Below, one piece after another: positions 1 through 13,500 of a DNA stretch of 64,000 nucleotides. The stretch is from Oncomelania hupensis (Eukaryota; Mollusca; Gastropoda; Littorinimorpha; Pomatiopsidae), in NCBI GenBank assembly GCA_036898135.1, contig CM072522.1, positions 765,689 to 829,688 on the forward strand. Direction: 5' to 3'. The notes beneath the pieces were generated by a model, which saw only the letters and a program-made list of their open reading frames with translations, ran no database searches and was not told where the DNA came from. Within the stretch, counting starts at the first letter, position 1; each line of letters starts with the position of its first letter. Made by a program: the position numbers and the translations under genes.

Positions 1-107
1 GGTGCCTCTACAGGATATTTCTGAGGCGACGTGGCCTTAGATGCCTTCTTCATATAGTGGTAGTTGGGAAGAATCTTGGTCAAAAAGTCAATCTGAAGAT
101 TTTGCGC
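1..107 (-). CDS. DCTN6: DCTN6 coding exon 7 (partial)
   Basis: Encodes [21 protein letters not shown] and about 15 further residues. Acceptor ttttgcag, phase 0. Open to the window edge, so the stop lies outside. Confidence 0.94.
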
Positions 108-3100
108 CTGCAAAATAAAATAAATAAGTAAATGAAATTTAAATTAATAAGATAAATAAATAAACTACAAATGCAATTGCACAATCAAATTTAAAAAAAT
201 AAAAATAAAATAGTTTTTAAAAAAGATAAATAAAACTAAATGTATTAATAAATACATAAAATTCAATAAACCAATAAATAAATAACAAAATAAAATGAAT
301 AAATAAATGAGAAGTAAACATAAAAGAAATAAAATTAATGAAATAAATATCCATAAAATAAAAATAAAAATAAAACGTTAAACAAAGGACATTAAATTAA
401 TAAAATACATTTTAAACATGAAATAAACAAAAAATAAAATGAAAAAATATACTTAAATTAAGGAAATTAAATACATTAAATAAATAAACATTAAATAAAT
501 TAAATTAAATAATTCAAAATTAATACATAAAATAAACAAGGTGGGTATGCCCAGGCAAATGTGCAAAGGTCAAGTATCACCAAGCCAATGAAAATGTATT
601 ACTTCTGGACAGAATAATGACAAAAGTATCATGAATAAAATGTGAAGTATGGAAGTATATATAAATATACGATATAAAGACATATGTATACATTCAACCT
701 TCTGACTTGACACAGATGCCCTGTCATAAACTCAGATTTTGAGATCATGATCCAATCAAATAACCAATTATTCTCTATCCTTCTCCTTTACCAGGACATG
801 GGCTGCTCGGACAACAGCTTGAGCAGCTTTCCTGAAGCTGACAAGAGCGCTATGTAAGCCAAATGGATGTGGAACACCACACAGAACAAGTCACTTACGG
901 GTGGTCGCTCTCTCTGCAAACGACGGTGGCATTGTTCACCATAGATCACCGTGTTCTCAGGCAGCCTCTCACAGGTGGTGACCTGACAGGCTGCACCAAT
1001 GATGCAACCAGATGACAGTTCTACCTGAGGTCCAACGAAGGCTGAGAAAAAAAGACATTCACTGGGCATGAACTCTTTGGAAGGGTATGAAATGAACTGT
1101 TCTGATAAAGCTCGCTTTGCAAGTTCAAGGAGCTGGCTGAAAAGAACAAAAATAACAAACAGTCCCAAAAACATAAATCATATTTTGGTAAGCCCTGACC
1201 TTGGTAAATGGCAGCTCCACTTGATCTGAAGGCTGTGTAAAAAAAAAAAAAAAAGACCTTCATTGGATATAAAATGAACTGTTCTTATACACCACTTTTT
1301 GCAAATTCAAGGTTGGCAAAACAACAACAAAACAAGATTTTTTACAAAAACATAAACTGTATTTTTGTAAACCTTGACCTTCCACTGTTGCAAAAAAGAA
1401 GATGTGATGTGTCAGTGGGACATCTCGGCACCTAATACTAACATTAACAAACAAAATTTGATCACTTATAAGTGACAGTGTCCTATGCTGACCAACACAT
1501 ATGTACCATGCGTACTGGAAATCAATAACTTCACCTTTAATGTCACCAAACAAAAATATACATGAGCACAATTTTGCTACCCTGTTATACAGGTCTACCA
1601 ACTATGGCTCAAATCCTTGCAGTAAGGTTTGAGTTACAGACCAACCATGCACCACACCTGCACCACCAGATTTTTCCCTCATCGTCAAGGATGCTTAACC
1701 ACGTTCAGTGACATCGATGCCCGCACAGAGAATTTGCATGCTAGGCCTAATGCACATCAAATAAAGGCTGCACATCGTACATATCGTGGGTGGCTTTGCA
1801 ACTGAATGCAATATGCAGAGGTGGCGAAAAAGCTGGATCGCTACCTGGACTCGGGAAAAAAGTAATTGGAAGCAGTCAAAATACATATAAAGTAATCACA
1901 ATGTGTAGGTAGATCGTTTGCTCGGAAATTGGTAGTTTTTTATGGTCAAATTGTAGTTAAAACAGGTCTGCAAAATGGGAGGGATAAATGAGAAAAAGGT
2001 CACCAATTGGGTGAGAGAGCTGCAAGTTTCACAACACAATACAACTTTATTGTCTGATTAAAAACAGAAATTTGCCTTTTAGATCCCCAGTTGGTGTCTC
2101 AGGATGTGTTGGAACAATGCTATTGCGCCTTCTTTGAATCAGTGTTCACTTTTCCCTTTATATGCTGGTACCAAACTCTGACCATGAAAAACATACATTC
2201 CTTGACCGGTATCAGCAGTCTGTAGTAGAATTGTTGGCAAAATGCAAGCGCCTATGAGCTGTTCCAGAAGAGGACCCCCTCAGCAAAGCAATCAGCATTA
2301 AAGACGGCCTTTTCCATCCCTTGTCACATAAATTTGAACCTCTGCCTTCAGGTATATGCGTCCGAGATGCATTAAATCTCGCACAGTCCGCTGTAAAGTC
2401 CACTGCTTTTACCCACTGCAGTTTCACTGATCAATGCTTCCTCCGACAGATGCTGATGGTTTTTGCTGGCTTTCAATGCAGGTGCATGCGTGTGTGTGTG
2501 TGTGTATGGGTGTGTCTGTGTGTGTGTTGCAGGTTGGGATTGTTTTTGTCTACTTTTATAGTACTTTATTCTTCATTACCTTTTAATATTTGTTCCTCTT
2601 TAAATAAGTTTTAAGCATAACTGCTTTATTTATAGTACCAATGTTATTAGTAAGAGTGCAAGTGTGTTTATTATTAACTTTTCATTGTGCCTAAATCCAA
2701 ACATTTTTATCATTTCTTAACTCTTTCCCTGCCAGGCATGTTTCCACGTTTGTGCCAGACATTTCTCTGGCACCGGAAAGAAAGTTCAGTACCTTAGGCA
2801 TTTAAGCTACTGTTCTTTCAATAATAGTTGTTAAATAGACATATTTCATATCAAATTAAAGGTAAAAGAGTGAAGAATAAGAAAAAAACCCACAAAAATG
2901 TTAATTTGATTATGTTATTGAAATATGTGTTTTGAAAGCATGTTGATCTTTTTGAAATGATAAAATAAAATAAAAATATTTCTACATACCACAGTGATAA
3001 AAAAAATCTGGAGGAATAATTCCAATCACTGAATCAGCTTCACACACCAGAAAGAAAATTTATTTAGGATCAAAATACAGTTTACAGTTTGAAATTATAT

Positions 3101-6100
3101 TGATTATTACCAGAGTTTGACACACTGTCGATTGTGCCCATCACAATGCTTAGTAAAATGCACAAAAAACACTCTAAAAACAAATCAATTTGAAGAAACC
3201 ACGCGCGTGTCGATCGAGAACGAAAGTAGAAAGAGTTATCTCTCTTTGGTTAAAATAAAACTTGGATTGGACTGCGCAAAAACCCGGAACGAAACGGAAT
3301 ACTGAAATCGACGATATATCGTCGATTGGCACAAACATGGCGGCTCAGATCGACGATATATCGTCGATTGGCAGGGAAAGAGTTAATGCCTAAAAGATTA
3401 TGTTTGGTACTGTGACAATCAATTATTTGTTGTGATATTGCAAGCTATGTGATTCCAGTGCACTGTGATGCCTTGTGACATGGACCTGACTGCTTGGCTT
3501 GTTCATCTGCAATGCATGGGCATGCGTTTGTGTGCGTGTGTGTGTGTGTTTGCATGTTTGTGTGGTACTTGTACTATTGTGTGGAAGATATCTCAGCATT
3601 GCGAGTGAGGTGTGTTTGCACGTTTGTGTGGTACTTGTACTATTGTGTGGACGATATCTCAGCATTGCGAGTGAGGTTTACAAGGTGCATGTGAAGTCAA
3701 TATTGGTGAATTCTAAATATTATTGTTTTAAACTGTGACACTTCTGTAACTCCTTTTGAGATAATAAAGATGTATTGTATTTATTATTTTAATTGGCATT
3801 TAGCGACAGGGTGAGTGTTTTCAGTATCCCTGTTATATTGAGACTCTTAATGTACAAACATTTTAAATAAAATCCAAAACCATAACCAGAGCTTACCTTT
3901 TGATTCCACTACGTTGTGGTCTCCAACTTTCACAGCTTCCACCTCTGAGGTCAACATCAAGGATCATAACACAAAGCATTCTGAGAGAAAACTAGGGCGG
4001 GGGGAAGGGTGAGAAAAAAACCCAAAGAATTTAAATGGAAAAGGTAAGAGAGAGGGAAAGAATAGAATATTCATTCAGGTCGAAAATTAAAATTCCCTTT
4101 AGAAATGTACAGTTTTACCCAGTTATTTCTAATAACGTTCAAGCTAGAATTCGTTGGCACATTTTTATGACTGCAAGTCGCATTTGTCTGGCAAATGGTT
4201 ATTAATTAACTCCATACAATTTTCCCTTGGCAGCAAAGGGGTAATCCAAAAAAAAATAAATTAAAAAAGGTATCTAAAAAGATAGATCTCACATTGAGAT
4301 AAAACATTTGAGGTGGCAGCAACATTTTTGAGGTTGGAAAGCAATGAATTCCAGACAAATTGGAGGAGGGGGGAGAAATTAAAAGCTCACTCTCCTGCTG
4401 ACTCCGTTTCGCACGCAAGGCACAGCACGCCTTGTCTCGCTTGCCAAACGCAGAGTACTTGGATGGGTGAGGCCATTTAGCAAACCAATAACTTCACTTA
4501 TGTTAAATAATGTAGTGTCCCTACTCTTTTTAGAATGCGAATATAAACCAGGGTCTAGTCTGTGCACGCATGCATTCCACTTCAAAGATCTTGATGCTCA
4601 TGCCCTACACGGGCGAGTTCCAAATATACACACTCAGCAAGGACTAGGTTCTATTTCAACTAGTCCTGAGTGGCTGCAGGACCTTTTGCTGACAAGGCAA
4701 CCTAAAATTCACCTGCATGGTTGGTAAATATTATTGAAAAATGTTACCATTAAAAAAAAAAAAAATCTTTGAATATAAACAGGATACGAGCACCCACTTC
4801 GAATACATTACTGTTGCCAATTATCATCACTTGGCTGTTCCTCTTCTCTTCCATCCCATCTGGGAATCTGAAAAAGCAAGAATAAAACCATCAAGCCATA
4901 TTTGGATGACATGTTTATCAATTTGTTGGGTAATCAAATTAACTTACTAAAGCTATTAAGTATCATGCATTTAACACCACAGATCCTTCTAATATTCACA
5001 ATAATCCCCAACTGGTAAAAATAAAAAATAAAAACATCTGTCAAAAGTATAGTTTTTACATAAAATTGCAAAACGGTTTTTGCAAGGGTGTGGTTCTAAC
5101 ATGATGTGACCAAATCATGCAAGCTTCCTTTTCTTCACAATGGCAAGGAGGGCAGCAATGGATGTAACCAGGCTCTTGACGTGATCCTTGATCTTATGTT
5201 TACAACAGGTGATTTCCCTTTATCCTTTTTTAATCATCATTGTTATTTTTTAAAGTTTTGCGACCATGTCAAAGCCAATTTTCCACTTTAATGCATGAAA
5301 TTTGAAAGCTGGATAATAAAAATGTATTGCATTGTATTGTATTAATTTGCAGCATATTGTATTGTATTGTGTTGTATTGTACTGATTTGCAGCATTTTGC
5401 AGTGGCATTTCTTTTCAAATGCCTGGTTTAGTTTTTCCAAAACGACTATCACGGTCCCGTTCTCACAACTGTACAGCACAGAAGGCCTGAAGTTTCACCT
5501 TGGCAAAGAAAAGCCTGTTTAAATAACACAAAACTGAAATTGCCAGCATGACCCCTGACCACATCATACCTGTTGGTAATGTAGACCAGCTCCTCGATGA
5601 TGTTAAACTCTCCAATCACCACAGGGCCAGCCTCTGCAATGATGCGAGCCTTGGGGTGGATGACAGTTCTCGCACCTAGAACAGTAACAGAAAACAAAAT
5701 GAATTCAACCCCTCTCCTAAAGGTGCAGCAGTAACAGAAAACAAAAAAATATTAAAACAATAAAAGTGAATTTAATTTTCTAAGCAAACCAACAACGCCT
5801 GGTGATGGTGATGATGATGACGATGGTGAATATGATGACGATGACGATGATGATAAGATAATAACTCGCAGCACCTTAGCATCTGCCCAAACCACTACGC
5901 TGTTGCGCCACCCATTCACTAATACTGCAGTCAAAGCGAAGAAAACTCATAAATTTGTATTATTTATTAGAAATTAACTGAAAGAAGTTTGGAGAGAACA
6001 AACAAAACAAAACAAAACAAAATCACAAGCAAAAGAAATTGAAAAAACAATTAATTTAAAACTTAGATCTGTAATCCTATATATATGTATATAGCTAATG

Positions 6101-7434
6101 GCGCACAACTCCATGTCACAGAGACATGTTCAGGGTGCAGGGAAAAATGTTCCAGTTCCCATCATGAAAAGAGGGAGCTTTTGAAATTTCAGCAAAAACA
6201 CTGCACAGCTTTTGAAGATTTCATATTTCTAACTGACCCAGCCCCAGATCGCTTCTTCTCAGTGTCCTCTCTTACCAGGCACCACAAGACAAGATGTTGA
6301 CAATGAGTGGAGAGTGCTAGAAGGAGCATAAATGTTAATCAATTCTTGAAAGTATTCACGAGCTGTTTTGTTCACACAATAGATGATATCATGTAATAGA
6401 GAGGACTTCATAGTCAATTCTCTTTGCAACCTGGAGCCAGTGCAAAGAGGAATGGAAAGCCGGAGGAAATATATAATATAATTATATATATATAGATAGA
6501 TAGATAGATAGATAGACAGACAGATAGATAGTTATTCATTGTTTACACAGGGGTGTCGGATAGCTCAGTGGTTGGAGCACTCGCTACTGTGTCGCAAGTT
6601 AAGCACCGTCCAGTGTGGTTAGTACTTGGATGGGTGATCGCAAAACGTGAAGCAACAAATAACAACGCCCCCAGTTGACTCAACTGTGACTGAGTACCTA
6701 CTCTCTTAAGGGTGGGGAAGGTAAAGCAGCGAGGGAGAGAGATGGGCATTACCCTCATTACGCTGGCCCAAGATAAGTGTGATCTCCAACATCACACTCC
6801 CCTATGGCCACAAGGCTATGGGACTACCTTTACCCCTTTACCTTTACCATTGCTTTTATACAGGGTCCAGCGGACTGCAAATAGCCGAATCAGGACCACA
6901 AAATCAAGACCACAACTTCGCTGAAAGAGGACTCGCCCCTGATCCACATAAAACATCAGCCGAAACAATCCTAGTGGTAACACTGAAGGCACTCCACCAG
7001 CTGGTCACTTTACAATAAGGACATCCCACGCAGGGGACGCTGAGGCTAAACTCTAATTTATCGAACCCCCGTTTACAAAAATAAAATAGAATACAAACAT
7101 CATAAAATATCAACAAAACACATACATATAAAATGCCTACATTGCCAAATAATAACATCATAGGCCCCAGTGACCACCTGGCAGAAAGCGTCCAATATTC
7201 CCAAGCTGATCCAACAGACCTGTCACCTCACACACAAATGTCCCAGAAGAGTTTTCAAGAAAAAAGGTAGGTGACTGGTCTAGCGAAGAAGAAGATAGTA
7301 TCATAGATTGATAAAATAGAGTAGAAATGAGAAAGAACAAAGGAGAAAGACAGCAACAGTGGGAATTTAAAGCACTAAATTTCCAGAAAGTGTGGATACT
7401 ATTTATACTGAAACCCCCGGCACCCCCATAGGGG

Positions 7435-7528
<94 letters not shown>

Positions 7529-10500
7529 TACATACTTACCTATAGTGATGTCACCAATGAGTTCACACTCATCACAAACCACAGCACCAGGTGCAATCTT
7601 GACACTTTAACCAAGATAAAACAAAACAAAAAGTACAATTTTTAAAAAAATCCACACAATGGATGAATGATGCAGGCCACAGAAAATACGTTGTATGCTG
7701 AGAGTAAGGACTAAGGGCAAAGGCATTCTTTTGCAAGCTCGTGATTTTGATCTCGTTTCATAGTGGGCACTACTTTTTGTCAGTGTTATCCATTGTTTAC
7801 GCAGTACATTAGAATGCAAAGGCTAAAGGTTATGAACTTCGTCAAACACAAAGCCCATGCTTTTGTAAAACCAGGCGTTCCTTATGAAGCTAAACTCATT
7901 TCATTATTACCAATGTATTAGGAACAAAACACACCCACAAAGTATGACTTCTGGGAATATTTTGATATTACATTGGTTGTACGAATTATGTGATCTTGTG
8001 GATCTTGCTTAACCCTTTAACTCCCACAGGAGCCTAAGCCTTATCTGCTATTTCCTAGGTCAAGGTAAGTAACTCCGTCAAAATGCTACACCATGCACAT
8101 ACAAAAATTAATTTAAAACGCACCACCCAAAATTATGTTCCACTTATCATTATTAATAAATCAACCACATATTTTTCTTCAAAATGAAATGTTACACATA
8201 CATTTTTACAATGTGTTGCAACTGGAAAAAAACCTCTGAATGTCAACATTGCATACTGCACAACATGCAGCAATACGATCACTGCCACAAATAATAAAGC
8301 ACCGATTGTTCATCGTTTCTGTTATTCAAATCCAACAGAAAAATATCGTCAAAGTGAAAGTCCAAATCACTTTCCTCTCCATCATTAACCTGTACCAAAT
8401 CAACCTCCTAAAATCCTTCAAATGGGTCATTTTCTCCATCAGATTCTGCAAGAATCTGACGCCGTAATTCTCAGCCTGTCAAACTTCAAACTTTAATCAA
8501 ACTTTGAAAATTCACTGTGTGCGTTCTACACATTCTAAAAATGCAGTGAAAACTCAGCGGGAAAGCGCAGGAAATCACGATCACGTGTGCGAGAATCTCG
8601 CACCTTTGCTATAAATAGATTTCCATTTGCAGCCTCTGAGCAGACCATGTCATTACCGGCCGCTTACGGTCGCACCACGAGCATGCCCATAGCAAAAATA
8701 TTGGGTGCTCTAGGTCGCTCCACGTGTTAAAGGGTTAAGTGTTTAGGTGTAACAATGGAAACCTACACTTGTTTTGAGACTAAGAACATAGTTTTGAAAT
8801 GAAGCACTGGAAGTAGATGAAAAGTCAGCGAAGCTACTGAAAAACTAGAAGGGCAAAAGCCCATATGGCTCACATGCTCCTTATAGAACTTGCAATATTT
8901 AACATGAAAATGAGTATCCAGAAAAAACTAAAAGGAAACAGTGGCATTAAAATGTTAAGTTGCTGTGTTGCCTTGTCATCTTCAACTTCCTATATGCTTG
9001 CAAAACATGGACCCTCACAGCAGATCTACAACGAAGAATACAAAGCACGGAGATGAGGTGCTACAGAAGACTTCTGTGCATTTCCTGTACCCAGCACATC
9101 ACCAACAACGAAGTCCGACAGATCATCACACAAGCCATTGGACAACATGATTAACTGCTCATAGTCATGAAGAAACAGAAACTCCGATGGTATGGCCACG
9201 TCACCAGAGCATCAGGCCTTGCAAAGACCATCCTGCAAGGCACGGTGCAAGGAGGCAGAAGAAGAGGGAAACAGAAAAAGAGGTGGGAGGACAACATTCA
9301 AGAATGGACTGGCTTGACACAGCAAAGCCATGAGGTTTGCTTTGGACAGAGAAAGATAGAGTACGCTTGTTAAACGATTTTCGAGTTACGGGTAAGGATA
9401 GGATAGGACCGCTACGGGATAGGACAAGATAGGATAGGATAGGACAGGAAAATGCTAAGTAACACCAACTTTGATATTTCAGTGCTCTTGACCTTAAGAG
9501 GACCCTGACTTCCACCTCCAAATACACTCATGTACAATCAAATATGCTACAGCAAAAGTGGTATTATATAACCTACAACAAAAAACATGACCTTAGGTTG
9601 ACCTTGACATTCAGAGACCTTGACCTCATGATGACCTTGACCTTCATATGAACCCTGATGCTAATGTATGATCAAATAACCCAATGTTGCATACCATGGG
9701 TTAAATATATAGCCATTCCACTGTACAATTTAAAAAAAAGTATTGAAATGATTTTGCAAGGCCTAAAATGACCTTGACCTTCAAGATCAATGCAAAAATG
9801 GAGCATATATGAAATACCAATCTACTAACTCTAAATACAATAAATTTGGACTTTATATATCTCACAGCTTAGGGTCAAGGTCACTTCAAAGTACCTATTT
9901 GAACCAACTTTGGACAGCTCCAGTGACCTTGTCCTTGGAGCAAGGTTGACCAAATTTGCAAGGTAGTGGGTCTCATTGATATCTATCATGCACAAAAGAA
10001 TCATAGATAATAACGTAGGAAAAAAGTGAAATTGTGTGAAAAATTTTCATTTAAAAAAAATTAACATTTGGTGACCTGTGACCTTGAACTACATTCCATT
10101 TTCAATGTTTCATGGACACCATGCTACCAAGTTTGGTTGTGATACATACAATAGTCTTTGAGAACTTAGCCATTTTAAAGTTTTGCACAAATGGATGTAC
10201 AGACATTAAAAATTTTTTTTTAATGTTTCTTTTGGACTATATAAGATTTATCTCACATAGATTAGGACACAAAAAAATTGGGGGGTGGGTGGGGGGGGAG
10301 AGGAGTATGCACGTAAATAAAAAAATCACACAACTGCGAAAGTACAAATACACAGTGACAGTGCATAGCTGAACCAAGCTGATGCTTATACTATAGGTTC
10401 ATCTCTCCAATAATCTCTGCTGCTGGTCGTAGAATTTGAGGTTTAGTTAAAAAAAAAAAAGGTAAAGGTAAAGGTAGTCCCATAGCCTTGTGGCCGTAGG

Positions 10501-13500
10501 GGAGCGTGATGTTGGAGATCACACTTATCTTGGGCCAGCGTAATGAGGGTGATGCCCAACTCTCTCCCTCGCTGCTTTACCTTCCCCACCCTCAAGAGAG
10601 TAGGTACTCAATCACAGTTGAGTCAACTGGGGGCGTTGTTGTTTGTCGCTTCACACCTTAGCGGTCACCCATCCAAGTGCTAACCGCACCGGACGGTGCT
10701 TCACTTTCGACACAGTAGCGAGTGCTCCAACCACTGCACTATCCGACACCCCAGGTTTAGTTACATTTTAGTATTTCCTGACAAACTTTGAAATAGTCAG
10801 GGGGGAATCAGAAAGCGAGCCAAATGTCAGTCTGTCCACCCGTCTGTGGAAAGCCATATCTCAAGAACCACTGAGCCAATTCTGACTAAACCTCATAGAA
10901 ACATTACTTAAGTTATCCCCATCAGCCAAATCACAAATGGTGAATGTAGACGTTAAACTTCAATGTTCACTCATATAGACCTGCCTCCCGTGCCATCATA
11001 TTTGCTCTACTGCAAAGGTCAAGGTCACTCGAGCCATTTTGTTGCTAAACACACTTTGCAAAACGTCACTGGAGAAATATTTTTGCTAAAGTCAGACGTT
11101 TTCCACGCTATCTCAAAACCAGCTGAAGCGATTTGGTTGAGTTTAGGTACTTCAAATTATGGGCCATCTTTCAGTAGCAGTCCAAATGTCAGTCAGTCGA
11201 TCAGAATTTGACTTTTTTGTTCAAACCATACTTACCTCAACAAGAAATGAACTGAAATGATTCATTTTTACTTTGCAGATATGTTAACTACTGCTAAGCA
11301 TGTTAGATCATTGGTATCTGTACTTTCTGAAAGGTCAAGATATTATTGTCCTTCACCATTTTCTAAACACGTTTTGCGCTGCATTTAATAAATTGGCTGA
11401 GCCAATTTGGATCATTGTTTGCCTGCAGATAGTTCAGATAGTAGCCAAGCATTCCATCTTTTCTTTTTCCTTTTTGAGGATAAAACTAAGTCACAATACC
11501 GCCAACAAATTGTAACACTTTTGAACATGTGTATTTTCTGCTATGTGTGAGCATCTAGAAATATTGAGAACTGTGTACAATAATTATTTATTGATTGATT
11601 TAATCATTCTTCAAAAGCGCTTCTCCAGCTCAAGAGCAGCTCAAGGCACTGGCCGATACAGGATCTAACTCAAGCAGCTTGAGGAGCCCCCTTGCAGTCT
11701 TTTGGGTGCTTAATCTGATGGCCAGACAACTGAGCACAATCCTGGGCGATGTGGGAGAAAAGACCTAGTCTAAAGTCTGTGCGACGGAATACGTGAGTGC
11801 ACAGACTAGACCTTGGTATATACTCTCATCCGAAGGAGTAGGAACAAAAAAACTGAAGGAATAGACAACAAAGCGCAGAAGAATAGTTCTAAATGAAAAA
11901 AAAACAGATTCATTCTTTGCAAATAATGTAAAGAACTATTTCATGGGACAGCACTGGAGACATGCAGATATAGAGTTAGGCAGTGGCTGTTCACAGCAGA
12001 CAGTGCTGAGACTCACTCACTGAGGTAGCGAGTGTGCAAGAAGCAATTGCTCAAGCCTGGGGAACCCCAGACACTCAGTGTGCAGAGGGGTTCACTAGAG
12101 CTCAGGTGAATAACTACGCCTTTTTCAAATAGAGGCAGAGATGAGTGGAGCGACCTGAGCTGGAAAGGCCTAGGTGAAACAGTTGGATTCTTGGTCCACA
12201 AAGACATTCTGGCCACTGTCATGGGTTGGCGCCCAGTCTCCAGTAGACTCATTACCATCCGTCTGAAAGCAGACCCTTTCAACATCATCATCATCCAGGC
12301 CTATGCTCCAACATCGGACTAAGATGACAGTGATGACAAAGATTTCTATGAAAATCTGCAGGCTGTCCTTGACTAAGTGCCAAGGAAGGACATAGTGATA
12401 GTGCAAGGCGACTCAGACTGGAATGCCAAGGTTGGCCAAGATGCATACCACAACTGGGGAGACACATGTGGACCCCACTGCAACAATGAGACAAATGACA
12501 GAGGTCTGAGACTCTTGGAGTCAGATACAACAATCTGATACTGGCAAACACACTTGGTCCCCACAAAAAATCCAGATGATGGACCTTGCACAGCCCCAGC
12601 AGGGAGCATCACAACCAGATCGACTACATCATGGTCAAAAAATGCTTCAGATCAAGCGTCAACACTGGCAGGACAGGCATTTTTCCAGGAGCCAACATCT
12701 GAAGTGACCACAATCTCTTGATGATGTCTTTTAGCTCCACTTGAAAAGAGTAAACAAAGCAAAGTGCACCAGGCTGAAGTTTGATCAGGACAAACTGCAA
12801 AACCCGAAGGTGGCAGAAATATTCCAAGCCACATTTGGAGGGAAATTTGCATCACTGCTCATTTTGGGAGCTTGTGAAGTAGATGTCCACACCATGACCA
12901 CCACCTTCAACTCTGCTGTGACAGATGGCGCCACTGAGATCCTAGGCAAGCACTGCCCAAAGAAGAAACTGTGGATCACACTTGAACTTTTGGACCTGTG
13001 AGATAAATACAAAATAAAAATAACACCTCACATCGAGCTGATGCCTACAGAAAAATCAACAGTGAGATCCGAAAAGGCATGCGCACAGCAAAGGAGAACT
13101 GGATAGAAGATCAATGCCAGAAAATAGAGAACAGTCTGAACAAGAACAACAGCAAGAAGGCCAACCAGACTGTAAAGCGGCTGACAAGTGTTAAACAGCA
13201 CAGGGCCTGCACGATCCAAAGTCAGTCTGGAATGCGCCTTACAGAAGAACAAGAAGTCTTGGACCCATCAGTTCTAGCATGTCCCCAGAACAGAGAAGAA
13301 GAAATCCTTCCAATTCTCCAAAAAGAAGTTGAGGCAGCAGTGCAATCGCTGAAGAAGAGGAAGTCAGTGGGAGTGGACAACATTCCCGCAGAATTGCTTC
13401 AGGCAGGAGGAGAAGCGATGATTGACACCTTCACCATTATCTGTAACAAGATCTGGCAGAGTGGGGAGTGGCCTACACCATAGACCCAGTCGCTTGTCAT

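Noticed and set aside
4380..4730. Overlapping ORFs on both strands, and a GTACTTGGATGGGTGAGG phrase like 5S
   Set aside because: No recognisable protein, no splice context; the 5S-like phrase is isolated, although a decayed repeat is possible.
6590..6640. A 5S rRNA gene
   Set aside because: Only the box C region matches; the rest of 5S is absent and the unit is a repeated SINE.
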